From NCBI GenBank assembly GCA_032355985.1, contig JAUKVZ010000006.1:124001-188000 (forward strand): a stretch of DNA of 64,000 bases, read 5' to 3'. Position numbers and translations under genes: made by a program. This document shows positions 15,913 through 24,649 of this stretch, piece by piece (positions within the stretch are counted from its first letter, which is position 1; every line of letters begins with the position of its first letter). Under the pieces are notes generated by a model. It did not search any database, had not been told where the DNA came from, and was given only the letters and a program-made list of their open reading frames with translations. This stretch comes from Sarcodiotheca gaudichaudii (lineage: Eukaryota > Rhodophyta > Florideophyceae > Gigartinales > Solieriaceae).

Positions 15913-17718
15913 ATGGGGTCGACATTCATCTCGTCCATTAAGAGCGCTCGACATCGTCTGCTGGCGCCGGCATCCGTTTGCGCTGTGAGTGCGCTGTGCG
16001 TGATGGGCTGCTCAGCGGGGCGGCTGAATGATCACATCAATGATCTGGTGCTGGAGCATTCGCGCTCGATCGGGCCGGAGTCGGCGGCGCCTGTCTTCTC
16101 GATGAGCGATGAGGCGGACTATGAATCCGCGACGCAGTGGAAGAAGGATCCGGGCACGGTGAATCCGGCCGCTTCGGAGCTGGAGTTCGAGCGCGCCAAT
16201 CCGAATCGAGATGTGGCGGAGTCGCTGCTGGAGTACACGGAGTCGGCGGCGGAGGAAGGCGCCCTGATGCTGACGCTGCAGGAGGCGTATCGCGTCGCCC
16301 AGCGCTACAGCCGCGAGTACAAGAATGCGGAAGAGGAGTATCAGCTTGCGGCGATCCGGCTGCTGATCGAGCGGCATCGCTGGGGCCCGCGCTTCTTTGA
16401 TGATGTGCTCGGCTCGGTGGGTTCCGGATTCGACGGCGATTCGGATACGACGTTGCGTCTGATCAACGAGCTGCGCGCGACGCAGCGTCTGCCCTATGGC
16501 GGTGAGCTGGAGGCGCGGCTGCTGGTGGAGGCGACGCAGGATCTGCGCCGGCGGGTCAGCGATGACTACAACCAGGCGGCGCAGCTGATTCTCAGCGGCG
16601 ACATACCGCTGCTGCGTGATGCGGGCCTGATTGCGCAGGAGGAGCTGATCCAGCGCGAGCGCGACATGGTGTACGCGGCTCGATCGTTTGAGCGGTTCAG
16701 AAGGCAGTTTCTGGTTGATATCTCGCAGGACTTCTTCGATCTGGTGGCGCAGCTGGACGGCATTCGCAACCAGGAGCGTTCGCTGCAGAGCCGGCGCGAA
16801 TCGATGGAGCGCGAGATCGAGCTGGTGGAGGCCGGTCGCAAGCCGGCATTCAGCGCGGGCAAGCTGCGTCAGGATGTGTCGCGGACGGAGCGATTTCTGA
16901 TTGATCGTCGGGAGACGTATCTGCTGGCGCTGGATCGATTCAAGGTTCGTCTCGGCATTCCGGTGAGCACGCCGGTGGTCATTCAGCCGGAGCCGCTGGA
17001 TCTGCCGGAGCCTTCGGCTTCGCCTCTGGCGGCGGCGCGGATGGCGCTTCGATACCGGCTGGATCTGCAGAATGATTTTGATCGGATCAATGATGCGCGG
17101 CGCGCGGTGGCGAATGCTCGCAATCAGACGCTGCCGGATCTCGATCTGGCGACCGCCATTACGTACAACACGAATGACGATGATGATGTCGGGCGGCTGG
17201 ACTTTGACTGGGGCGACGGCAACTACTTCGCGTCGGTGACGTTCGGCTTGCCGCTGGATCGTGAGATCGAACGGTTGAATCTGCGATCGAGCGTGATCGG
17301 CCTGCAGCGTCAGGTGCGTGATTTCGAGCGCTCGCGGGATCTGATCGTGCTCGAGGCGCGGCAGCAGCGTCGTCGCATTGATCAGGAGCGGTTCAGCCTC
17401 GAGCTTTCCGAGCAGGAGGTCGAGATCAACCGGCTGACGGTCGAGGAACTGAAGATTCGCGAGGCGAATGTCTTCGATCAGGGGCTGGCTGAGGATGATC
17501 TGCTGGAGGCGGAGAATGCTCGCGATGCGTCGGTGAGAAACCTTCGAAACGCGGTGCTGGACTACCTTCTGGCGACGGGAACGCTGCGTGTGGACTCTCA
17601 GGGCCGATTCGAGCCGCTGCCGGGGATGGGATTCGATCCGGGCGGCGGCGCAGATCAGGCGGTCGAAGAGGCTCAGGAGCAGGAGGCTGAGGAGGCCGAA
17701 GAGGTTGAGACCCCCTGA
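15913..17718 (+). CDS. TolC-like outer-membrane efflux lipoprotein
   Basis: This is an outer-membrane channel subunit of the TolC/OEP type (601 residues), predicted to export substrates with a periplasmic adaptor. Seen: a signal sequence ending in a lipobox-like VMGC (Cys at residue 33), then long heptad-rich helices in two related halves (about 115-380 and 390-585), with the OEP-type DLALDRFKVRLGIP hairpin region, LDLQNDFDRINDARRAV and SLELSEQEVEINRL. The last 30 residues are Glu-rich. The ATG at 15913 was chosen because it gives the signal sequence; longer versions run back through the promoter region. The HlyD-like adaptor follows 196 bases downstream on the same strand. Confidence 0.85.
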   Translation: MGSTFISSIKSARHRLLAPASVCAVSALCVMGCSAGRLNDHINDLVLEHSRSIGPESAAPVFSMSDEADYESATQWKKDPGTVNPAASELEFERANPNRDVAESLLEYTESAAEEGALMLTLQEAYRVAQRYSREYKNAEEEYQLAAIRLLIERHRWGPRFFDDVLGSVGSGFDGDSDTTLRLINELRATQRLPYGGELEARLLVEATQDLRRRVSDDYNQAAQLILSGDIPLLRDAGLIAQEELIQRERDMVYAARSFERFRRQFLVDISQDFFDLVAQLDGIRNQERSLQSRRESMEREIELVEAGRKPAFSAGKLRQDVSRTERFLIDRRETYLLALDRFKVRLGIPVSTPVVIQPEPLDLPEPSASPLAAARMALRYRLDLQNDFDRINDARRAVANARNQTLPDLDLATAITYNTNDDDDVGRLDFDWGDGNYFASVTFGLPLDREIERLNLRSSVIGLQRQVRDFERSRDLIVLEARQQRRRIDQERFSLELSEQEVEINRLTVEELKIREANVFDQGLAEDDLLEAENARDASVRNLRNAVLDYLLATGTLRVDSQGRFEPLPGMGFDPGGGADQAVEEAQEQEAEEAEEVETP

Positions 17719-17780
17719 TGAGGGACGGAATGGGCCTCGGGGAACGTCTAGCATTGCGTCAGAGTCGGCAGAGGGACCGG

Positions 17781-17805
17781 AACCGGGGGCGTCCGTGCCG
17801 GTTTT
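17781..17805 (+). terminator. Weak terminator or attenuator between efflux genes
   Basis: AACCGG (17781-17786) pairs with CCGGTT (17798-17803) over an 11-base loop and runs into TTTT. It could partly stop transcription between the TolC-like and HlyD-like genes and set their ratio. Confidence 0.4.
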
Positions 17806-17914
17806 GATAGGTGGGTTCGAGGCGCCTTCGGGGGTCTCGAAGGCTCGCTCCGCGATCAGAGAGCCGCGGCGCCGAGATCAGTGATCCCAGGTGATCCAAA
17901 CGAAAGCAGGTCAG

Positions 17915-19558
17915 ATGTCGCGATCAACAAGTGGACGAAGCAAGAAGCGCGGCCGGCGGACGATCATCGTGGTCGTCGGGCTGGGTGTGGTCGGCGCGCT
18001 GGCGGCCGTGGGTTGGATGGCGGCGCCATCGGGCAGCTCTTCTGACAGCGCGGGCACGCTTGAGCTTTTCGAAGTGTCACAGATGTCCTTCGACATCAGC
18101 GTGACGGCGAGCGGCGAGCTTGAAGCGAAGAACCAGAAGGAGCTTCGCAGCGATGTCGAATCGCAGGTGACGATCGAAGAGGTTGTGCCCGAGGGCTCGC
18201 AGGTCAAGGAAGGCGATGTGCTTGTGCGCCTTTCGCCTGATGCGATCGAGCAGAAGATTGATGAAGAGACATTGAAGGTCGAGTCGGCTCGAAGCGATCT
18301 GATCGCGGCCGAGCAGGCGTACGAGATTCAGGTGAGCGAGAATGACGCGGCGCTGCGCAAGGCGAAGCTGGCCGTGGAGCTTGCGGAGCTGGAGCTGCAG
18401 AAGTGGATGGAGGGCGATCTTGCCAAACGTCTTGCGCAGCTTGAAGTCGCCATTGAGAAGGCGGAGCGCCAGCTGATCCTGAACAAGGAGAAGTACGACA
18501 AGTCGGCGCGGCTGCTGGAGAAGGGCTTCGTCAGTAAGGACGATCACGAGCAGGATCACATTCACTATCTGGAGTCGCTGGCGAATGTGAAGATCGCCAA
18601 GCTCGAGAAGGATGTGTACGAGCGCTTCGAGCGCGAGAAGGATTACAAAAAGCTGACGAGCGATGTTGAAGAGGCGAAGGCGGAGCTGGAGCGCGTGGAG
18701 CGGCAGAATCTCAGCCGCAAGGCGAGCAAGGAAGCCGATCGCACCAACAAGCGCCGTCAGCTTGCGATCCGCGAGGATCGACTGAAGGATCTTGAAGAGG
18801 AGCTGAAGGCGACAGTTGTTCGAGCGCCGACGGACGGGCTGGTCGTGTACGGCACGACGGTTGAGCGCGCCCGCAATCCCTGGCGCAATGATTCGGAGAT
18901 GCAGGTCGGGCAGACGGTGCATCCGAATCAGCTTCTGATCGCGCTGCCGGACACCTCGAGCATGGTCGCTTCGGTGCGCGTGCATGAGAGCTATGCGCAG
19001 CGGATTCGTCCGGGCATGCCGGTGAATCTGCGCGTCAATGCGATGCAGAACAAGGCGTTCAAGGGGAAGGTCGATTCGATCGGTGTGCTCGCTGAATCGG
19101 GCGGCTGGCGCGATCCGAATCGGCGCGAGTACACGGTGCGCATCGCGATCGATGACGACAACGAAGGGCGCTCGCTCAAGCCTTCGATGCGATGCGAGGC
19201 GGAGATCGTGCTGGGCTCGGTGGAAGATGCGCTGGCCGTGCCGGTGCAGGCTGTCTTCCGAGACGGGCCGATGGCCTTCGTCTACACGCCCAAGGGTCGC
19301 AAGTACATGAAGACGCCGGTGAGTCTCAGTCAGCGTCGTTCGACGGCGTATGTGGAGATCGCATCGGGCGTCGCGGCGGGTGATCGCGTGCTGCTTCGCG
19401 AGCCGGGCCCGGGCGAGGTGCTGGACGCTGGTGAACTGGCTCAGCCGAGTGTCGCTACCGCGGGCTCAGGCAAAGGCAAGGCGGGCGCCGGGAAGGGTCC
19501 GAAGGTTCGTCAGGTGAGCGGCGGCGGAGACGCGAGCGCCGCAGCGGCTGATCAGTAG
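17915..19558 (+). CDS. HlyD/MacA-like periplasmic adaptor (membrane fusion protein)
   Basis: This inner-membrane-anchored adaptor joins an inner-membrane pump to an outer-membrane channel. Seen in about 547 residues: a basic N-terminus, one transmembrane helix (about 14-36), a lipoyl/barrel segment SFDISVTASGELEAKNQ...VVPEGSQVKEGDVLVRLS, a long alpha-hairpin (about 105-290, Lys/Glu-rich), the second lipoyl half ATVVRAPTDGLVVYG, a beta-barrel part (VRVHESYAQRIRPGMPVNLRVNA), the membrane-proximal part (ALAVPVQAVFRDG), and a Gly/Ala/Lys tail. A GTG 8 codons upstream (17891) is possible; the ATG at 17915 has AGCAGG in front of it. It pairs with the TolC-like gene. No ABC or RND pump gene follows, because a strong terminator ends the unit. 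Confidence 0.88.
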   Translation: MSRSTSGRSKKRGRRTIIVVVGLGVVGALAAVGWMAAPSGSSSDSAGTLELFEVSQMSFDISVTASGELEAKNQKELRSDVESQVTIEEVVPEGSQVKEGDVLVRLSPDAIEQKIDEETLKVESARSDLIAAEQAYEIQVSENDAALRKAKLAVELAELELQKWMEGDLAKRLAQLEVAIEKAERQLILNKEKYDKSARLLEKGFVSKDDHEQDHIHYLESLANVKIAKLEKDVYERFEREKDYKKLTSDVEEAKAELERVERQNLSRKASKEADRTNKRRQLAIREDRLKDLEEELKATVVRAPTDGLVVYGTTVERARNPWRNDSEMQVGQTVHPNQLLIALPDTSSMVASVRVHESYAQRIRPGMPVNLRVNAMQNKAFKGKVDSIGVLAESGGWRDPNRREYTVRIAIDDDNEGRSLKPSMRCEAEIVLGSVEDALAVPVQAVFRDGPMAFVYTPKGRKYMKTPVSLSQRRSTAYVEIASGVAAGDRVLLREPGPGEVLDAGELAQPSVATAGSGKGKAGAGKGPKVRQVSGGGDASAAAADQ

Positions 19559-19586
19559 TCGTTCATCAGACAACGATCAAATGAAG

Positions 19587-19627
19587 AAACGCCGCGACGG
19601 AGGTTGAGCCCGTCGCGGCGTTTTTTT
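19587..19627. terminator. Very strong bidirectional intrinsic terminator
   Basis: A perfect 14-bp stem (19587-19600 with 19610-19623) has a 9-base loop. Seven Ts follow at 19621-19627, and As start the left arm. It separates the convergent HlyD-like and MerR-family genes. Confidence 0.92.
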
Positions 19628-19655
19628 ATGAGGCTCCGTGTCCGGCGCCATGTGT

Positions 19656-20411
19656 TCATGCGTCCGGCGAAGCGGGCAGGGCCGCCATCGCCTGCTGCAT
19701 GTAGTCGAAGACATCCTGGTCGATGTTCCAACCGTGCTGCGCCATGACTTTCGGCGCTCCCTCGGTGTTGTACATATTGCCGAGCGAGCGTTCGATGCCT
19801 CGATCGCCTCCGGTGAAGCGCCCGATCAACTCCTTTGACTTTCGCGCGAGTGTCTGCACGCTCGGATCATCGGGTGGCAGGCCCTGCTTGTGCGCTTCGG
19901 CGTATCGCTCGAAGAGCTCCTTCCATTCGTTTTGAGCTCGCTCGATCGCTTCCGGGCCGAAGTCTTCGGCTCGCTGCTTGAGCGTGTCGAGCTGCTCTTT
20001 CGTGTAGTAATTCTCCATCATGGTTGTGGCCTCGATTGTTTGAACGATGGTGTCGACGGAGACCTCCTCCGCCGCGTCCAGACTTGAGGCGAGATGGTCG
20101 AGGCGCTTTTCGAGCTCGGTCTGCTGCGCGATGCGCTCGCGCAGGCGCGTCAGATGCAATCTGATCACATGCGCCAGCGAGAGGTCCGGATCATCGAGCA
20201 TGCGCCCGATCTCCTGCAGTGAGAACCCGAGCCTTCGCAGCGACACGATCTGCTGCAGACGTTCGACCTCGGCCCTGCCGTAGAGGCGATGATCGCCCTG
20301 GGCGCGACTCTGCGGCGAGAGCAGGCCGATGTCGTCGTAATGATGCAGCGTGCGCACGGAGACGCCCGTGCGTTTGGACAGTTCGCCGACTTTGAAAGCA
20401 TCCCGGGCCAC
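19656..20411 (-). CDS. MerR-family regulator with TipAS effector domain
   Basis: This is a DNA-binding transcription regulator. Seen: a MerR winged helix-turn-helix at the N-terminus (FKVGELSKRTGVSVRTLHHYDDIGLL, then HRLYGRAEVERLQQI), a dimerising coiled coil (about 80-120), and a C-terminal TipAS-type domain (YYTKEQLDTLKQRAEDFGPEAI ... KELIGRFTGGDRGIERSLGNMY). TipAL proteins bind thiopeptide antibiotics through this domain; the ligand here is unknown. The GTG at 20411 gives the usual short MerR N-terminus, whereas the ATG at 20474 would add 21 basic residues and could also be real. MerR proteins usually twist a promoter with a long -35/-10 spacer nearby. No such target was identified. Confidence 0.9.
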   Translation of the reverse strand: MARDAFKVGELSKRTGVSVRTLHHYDDIGLLSPQSRAQGDHRLYGRAEVERLQQIVSLRRLGFSLQEIGRMLDDPDLSLAHVIRLHLTRLRERIAQQTELEKRLDHLASSLDAAEEVSVDTIVQTIEATTMMENYYTKEQLDTLKQRAEDFGPEAIERAQNEWKELFERYAEAHKQGLPPDDPSVQTLARKSKELIGRFTGGDRGIERSLGNMYNTEGAPKVMAQHGWNIDQDVFDYMQQAMAALPASPDA

Positions 20412-20575
20412 TGGCTGATTTTCTCTGGATCGCAGTTTACTCGTCGCCCGACTCTTCGGGCGGCCTCGACACATCCGCCATCAAGCGGACGAGGCGAAGC
20501 TACGCCCTCACGCAGCGTGAGGTGCAAGCCGCATTCTCGATGAATGTCACGATTTTTTCGTGAAGGCTGGCGCAG

Positions 20576-21799
20576 TCACCAGGCGGCGGCGCACTGCTCG
20601 ATGTCGTACTGCTCGCCGGTGTGGGGCTTGAAGTTGTCGTTCGAGACATCCTGCCCTTCGGAGACGGTGATCGTGAGGCGCGCTTCCTCGTGCAGATCGA
20701 TCACATTGGTCATGTCCTCGGGATCGATGTCTTTGAGATCCTCAAGATCATCGATGAGTCTGACGGTCGGGCGGCAGGGATCCTTGATGGTCCAATCGAG
20801 GACAACAGCTTTCATGCCGTCGGAGAGCTCGACGAGGCTGCCCGGCGCGTAGGGAGGCGTGACGGACATCAGTGCGACGAATGTCACGGGATCGAGCGTG
20901 CGCGCGATGTCAGGATGCTGCATCTGCTTGAGCACGCGGACGGTGGGCGCCGGTTCGAGATCCGGGCGGGGTCGCTTGAGATGATCGAAGACGTTTGCCG
21001 TGGAGAGGATGCGCGCGAAGATGTGGATCTCTTCGCCCTGCAGTCCTCGCACTGTGCCTTCGAAATCGCGCTTGCGCGGGAAACCGGAGCCATCGAAGCG
21101 CTGATGATGATGCAGCACGGCGAAGGCGGCTGTCGGATCGACATTGCCCTGCACCAGCTCGTATCCGACCTGCACATGGCGGCGCCAGTTGGGATCGTTG
21201 AAGTCCCGCGTCTCGCGCCAGCTTGCCAGATCGTCATCATCGAGCAGCGTCATGCCGACATCGTGGAGCATGGCGCCGACGCCGAGGTTGACGATGTCTC
21301 GCGCATGCGATGGCGAGAGGCGCTTGCGCTGCTTCATGAGGTAGCCTTCAAGGCGAAGGCCCATCAGCAGCGAGAGATAGCAGACGTTGGCCGAGTGGCG
21401 CAGCAGTTCGTCGGAGGCGCCGGCGAGCTCCTGGATCATCACTGCGGCCGACGGGTTTTCCATCAGGCGATCGATGAGATCACGAATGATGCTGCGATAC
21501 GCCGGGTATTCGAGCTTGGCGCCCGGGCTCGCCGCGACGCCCTGGAACATGTCGCCCAGCGCCTGGTTGAGCGCGCCCTGCGCTTCGAGGACGTGCGGGT
21601 TGATGTACTTGCCGACGAAATCGAGGTTCGGGTAGTCGATCCAGATATCGGGCACGCCCAGCTCGCGCAGGCGCAGAATGGCCTGCTTGTCGAGCGTGAA
21701 GCCGGCGCGCAGCAGCACCTGATCATGCCGCTTGGGATGATGCAGCGGCGATGCAAGCGCCATACCCGGTTTGGCGTAGACCAACGGAACCCGAAGCAT
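20576..21799 (-). CDS. HD-GYP-like phosphodiesterase-family protein
   Basis: This is a cytoplasmic protein (407 residues) with an N-terminal domain of the type often found before HD-GYP domains and a C-terminal HD-GYP-like domain, the family that degrades cyclic di-GMP. Seen: HDVG at 179-182, a downstream His at 208, LHHHQ at 229-233, DGSGFP at 236-241 (the GYP motif as GFP), and ARILSTANVFDHL at 262-274, where active enzymes have AD (a metal-ligand Asp) in place of Ala-Asn. The start was fixed by GGAGGGTGAGA directly before the ATG at 21799, a strong ribosome site; longer versions extend into non-coding sequence. The GYP and Asp changes suggest altered or lost activity. It may act as a c-di-GMP sensor or have another substrate. 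Confidence 0.85.
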   Translation of the reverse strand: MLRVPLVYAKPGMALASPLHHPKRHDQVLLRAGFTLDKQAILRLRELGVPDIWIDYPNLDFVGKYINPHVLEAQGALNQALGDMFQGVAASPGAKLEYPAYRSIIRDLIDRLMENPSAAVMIQELAGASDELLRHSANVCYLSLLMGLRLEGYLMKQRKRLSPSHARDIVNLGVGAMLHDVGMTLLDDDDLASWRETRDFNDPNWRRHVQVGYELVQGNVDPTAAFAVLHHHQRFDGSGFPRKRDFEGTVRGLQGEEIHIFARILSTANVFDHLKRPRPDLEPAPTVRVLKQMQHPDIARTLDPVTFVALMSVTPPYAPGSLVELSDGMKAVVLDWTIKDPCRPTVRLIDDLEDLKDIDPEDMTNVIDLHEEARLTITVSEGQDVSNDNFKPHTGEQYDIEQCAAAW

Positions 21800-22007
21800 T
21801 CTCACCCTCCGACGAAACCTGCTTCCCCGGGGAATCCATCGGCAAGCGCCCCTTCTGCCTTGTGCCTCCTTAAGGGGGCGACAGAAGAACCGCCTGTTTG
21901 GGGCTGTGCTGCGCGGAATCGGAAAGTGGGTGAATACGCGCCCGGGCGTGAAGGTGCGCCGAATGCGCGGGCGCGTCCTGAAAGATCGGCGCGCGGGCGC
22001 CGTGTGA

Positions 22008-22379
22008 TCAGTCGTCTTCAGGACCGTCCGGGTTGGGCCCCTTGATGCGCTCCATAAAGAAACGCACGGTCGGGAAGGGCGGATCATCCATGCGCTGTGA
22101 CCGATAACCGACGCGCTTCACGACGATCTGTCCTCGGTCGTAATCGATGGGCCAGTCGACGTATGCCCAGCCGTTGCGATTGGTCTTGTCACTCTTGACG
22201 CATTTGGTGGCGCCCGTCGCCGCGGGGCCGGAATAGGCGCCGACGGTGACCTTCGAATCGGGCAGCGGCTCATTGGTGTTCGCATCGACGACATAGACGC
22301 CAAGCGTGCGCGTGGCGCAGCAGCCGGTCAGCGCGATGGTCAACAGGATGGAGAGCAGGCTTGCGGACAGCAGTTTCAT
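22008..22379 (-). CDS. Small lipoprotein with carboxypeptidase-regulatory-like fold
   Basis: This small secreted protein (123 residues) has a clear lipoprotein signal: MKLLSASLLSILLTIALTGC, lipobox LTGC. The mature part begins ATRTLGVYVVDANTNEPLPDSKVTVG, the pattern of a carboxypeptidase-regulatory/transthyretin-like beta sandwich, and ends in a Pro/Asp-rich tail. It probably sits on a membrane surface. It follows uvrC by 42 bases on the same strand and may be carried on that transcript, but nothing links them functionally. An ATG two codons upstream (22385) is also possible. No specific function is recognised. Confidence 0.72.
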   Translation of the reverse strand: MKLLSASLLSILLTIALTGCCATRTLGVYVVDANTNEPLPDSKVTVGAYSGPAATGATKCVKSDKTNRNGWAYVDWPIDYDRGQIVVKRVGYRSQRMDDPPFPTVRFFMERIKGPNPDGPEDD

Positions 22380-22421
22380 ATGCACATCGTAGGGGGCGAC
22401 GGCGACGCCGCACGCATCGGG

Positions 22422-23882
22422 TCACTCGCCCTGATTGAGCGTCTTCTTGCGGCGAAGGATGTGGTGATAGTGCTGGGCGAAGCGATGCGCCTCGTCGCGA
22501 ATGGCCTGACAGAGTTTCAGGCCCAGGTTCTCGCGCCCGAGTTTGATGGGCGCCGACTCGCGCTGCACGTGGATCAACTCTTCTTTCTTCGCAAGAGAGA
22601 TCACCATCGGCGGCTTGACGTCGAGATCGTCGAAGGCGTCCAGCGCCGCATGAAGCTGGCCGAGGCCGCCATCGATGAGGATGACATCGGGATACAGCTC
22701 GGCGCCGGCGCCTGCATCGCGATAGCGGCGGGAGACGACTTCGCGGATGGCCTGGTAGTCATCGTTGTCCGCCGACTTGATGCGATAGCGGCGGTACTCG
22801 TTCTTGAAGGGCTTGCCGTCGATGAAGCAGACCTTGGAGCCGACGGTCTCGCCGCCCTGCAGATGCGCGATGTCGATGGCTTCGACGCAGCGGATGGGTT
22901 CATCGAGTTTGAGTGTGCGCTGGAGGGAACGCAGGCCGCGGGCGGGGTCGACGTAGAAGGACTCGGTCTCGGGCTGCCAGCGATCCTTGGTGGTGGCGCG
23001 CTCGTCCAGCTTTTCGATGGCGGTGATCTGATCGCGAAGGATGGCGGCTCGTTCGTATTCCTGCGCTTTGGAGGCTTCCTTCATCTCGGTGCGCATCTGG
23101 CGAAGCATGGCGCTGCGCTTGGAGGTGATGAATCGGATGAAGGCGTCGATATCGGCGCGATACTGTTCCTTGCTGATCTTCGCGGCGCACGGCGCCGTGC
23201 AGAGGCCGATGGGGCCGAGCAGGCAGGGGCGGAAGAACTTGTTCTTCGGATCGCCATCGACGATGTCCAGCGTGCATGTGCGATACTTGAAGATGCGCTG
23301 CAGAAGCTGGATGGAGTCGCGCAGGGCGCCGACGGCCGTGAATGGCCCGAGGATCTTCGCGCCGCGATACTTTGGATCGGAAGGATTGCGCGTGATGTAG
23401 ACGCCGGGAAAGTCGTCTTTGGTGGTGATGACGAGATAGGGATACGTCTTGTCATCGAGAGACATCGTGTTGAAGCGGGGGCGGATGTCCTTGATCAGGC
23501 GCGCCTCGGCAAGGAGCGCCTCCCACTCGCCCTCGCATTCGACGATGTCGAAGTCGTGGACCTGCTCGAGCATCGGCTGCTTCTTGGGGCCGAGATCGGC
23601 GGAGGGGATGAAGTAGGACGCGACGCGATTGTTGAGTTTGGACGCCTTGCCGACGTAGAGCACGACGCCCTTGGAATCCTTCATCAGATAGACGCCCGGG
23701 CGCGTGGGCAGATGGCGAGCCTTTTCGCGCAGGCGCGCGAGGCGCTCTTCGCGGGATTCGCTGCCCCAGGGAGGCGGCGGATCATCCAGGCGCCGATCGC
23801 GCGCGGGAAGATCACCTTCGATCGTCAGATCAGTCTGATCGAGATCATCGGGTTGCGCGTTGTTCTCGGGAATCTCCGTCAC
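22422..23882 (-). CDS. uvrC: UvrC-like excinuclease subunit lacking the C-terminal HhH domain
   Basis: This is the nuclease subunit of nucleotide excision repair, which cuts both sides of a lesion recognised by UvrA/UvrB. Seen in 486 residues: a charged N-terminal extension (1-55); the GIY-YIG nuclease (about 58-145: PGVYLMKDSKGVVLYVGKA, 3' incision); the Cys cluster CLLGPIGLCTAPC; a UVR motif (about 245-280) for UvrB contact; and the RNase H-like nuclease (EAIDIAHLQG, LIDGGLGQL, and the His in DEAHRFA, giving the Asp-Asp-His set for 5' incision). The protein then stops at RRKKTLNQGE, where normal UvrC (about 600 residues) continues into the tandem helix-hairpin-helix DNA-binding domain. It starts 9 bases after the last zinc-ribbon membrane gene and is probably in the same transcript. 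Confidence 0.9.
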   Translation of the reverse strand: MTEIPENNAQPDDLDQTDLTIEGDLPARDRRLDDPPPPWGSESREERLARLREKARHLPTRPGVYLMKDSKGVVLYVGKASKLNNRVASYFIPSADLGPKKQPMLEQVHDFDIVECEGEWEALLAEARLIKDIRPRFNTMSLDDKTYPYLVITTKDDFPGVYITRNPSDPKYRGAKILGPFTAVGALRDSIQLLQRIFKYRTCTLDIVDGDPKNKFFRPCLLGPIGLCTAPCAAKISKEQYRADIDAFIRFITSKRSAMLRQMRTEMKEASKAQEYERAAILRDQITAIEKLDERATTKDRWQPETESFYVDPARGLRSLQRTLKLDEPIRCVEAIDIAHLQGGETVGSKVCFIDGKPFKNEYRRYRIKSADNDDYQAIREVVSRRYRDAGAGAELYPDVILIDGGLGQLHAALDAFDDLDVKPPMVISLAKKEELIHVQRESAPIKLGRENLGLKLCQAIRDEAHRFAQHYHHILRRKKTLNQGE

Positions 23883-23891
23883 ACGGGGATC

Positions 23892-24644
23892 TTAGATGGC
23901 GGCGGGCCTCGGGGACGAGGGGGCGGGATGATGGATGGGGGCGCCGCATTCGGGGCAGTGGTTCGCGAGCGCAGGAAGCCCGGCAAGGTCATACCGACAT
24001 CTGCGGCAGCGTCCGGCGCCGGCTCGGATTCGTCCTATGACACATGGCACACCGAAAAGCGGCACGGCAGGGATCAGGGCGTAGAGCGCCGTGTTGATGA
24101 GGAATCCGGGGAAGAGGGGGATTATGGGGTACGTGCCATCCCATCGATCACTCAGATCATTGCTTCTCGTGAGGCGCACGCCGTTCGTCTGATATGTCCA
24201 AGGCGTCTTGTACAGAGGATCATCAGGAACAAGGCTCCAGTGACTGCACATGAAGGCTCGAAGCGGCCATCCGGCGCGTGTGACCATGATCGACTCTTCG
24301 CCATACCTGATGTCTTCGCCCGGTTCGTATCGTGTTCTCGCCTTCGCAATATTCCGCTTTGCTTCCTTGAGTAGCCAGGGGGGACAAGCGGCGAGTCTTT
24401 GACGCAGCGCTCCTGCTCCACGGCAATCGCTCGACCAGCCAATGCGCCAACTTCCTCGATCGAGACCGAACTCTGTCTGCACGTAAGCGTGTGACGAGCC
24501 GTAGAAGGAGTGACCTTGCCACTTGGCGCCGCCCATCCACGCGTTTGAGTGGCAAAATCCCCACGCGATTCCGAGATTCACGATGGCGCCGATCATGGCG
24601 CAGAGCGCGAGGCGCACAAGCGGAAAGCGAGATACTCGTTTCAT
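23892..24644 (-). CDS. Bitopic membrane protein with C-terminal zinc ribbon (array member 4)
   Basis: This 250-residue protein is the last of four tandem relatives. Seen: an N-terminal helix (LALCAMIGAIVNLGIAWGF), an extracytoplasmic domain of about 140 residues with the array motif RAGWPLRAF, a second helix headed by PLFPGFLINTALYALIP, and a cytoplasmic zinc ribbon CRRCRYDLAGLP ... CPECG near the C-terminus. The ATG at 24644 begins 9 bases inside the stop region of the preceding gene; an upstream GTG (24653) is the alternative. The longer open frame further upstream runs through the neighbouring gene and was rejected. uvrC follows 9 bases later. No function recognised. Confidence 0.75.
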   Translation of the reverse strand: MKRVSRFPLVRLALCAMIGAIVNLGIAWGFCHSNAWMGGAKWQGHSFYGSSHAYVQTEFGLDRGSWRIGWSSDCRGAGALRQRLAACPPWLLKEAKRNIAKARTRYEPGEDIRYGEESIMVTRAGWPLRAFMCSHWSLVPDDPLYKTPWTYQTNGVRLTRSNDLSDRWDGTYPIIPLFPGFLINTALYALIPAVPLFGVPCVIGRIRAGAGRCRRCRYDLAGLPALANHCPECGAPIHHPAPSSPRPAAI

Positions 24645-24649
24645 TCGTG

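Noticed and set aside
16012-17754. 580-codon - strand open frame
   Set aside because: Antisense to the TolC-like gene; Arg/His/Gln-rich composition is typical of a shadow frame.
21800-22007. Possible cyclic di-GMP riboswitch in front of the HD-GYP-like gene
   Set aside because: A short stretch (TTGCCGATGG on the minus strand) recalls the 3' end of GEMM elements, but the conserved core segments are missing.
20621-22045. 474-codon + strand open frame
   Set aside because: Antisense to the HD-GYP-like gene, which has a strong ribosome site and recognisable motifs.
22380-24374. 664-codon + strand open frame
   Set aside because: Antisense to uvrC; composition is dominated by Asp/Gly/Ala/Ile runs without a protein family pattern.
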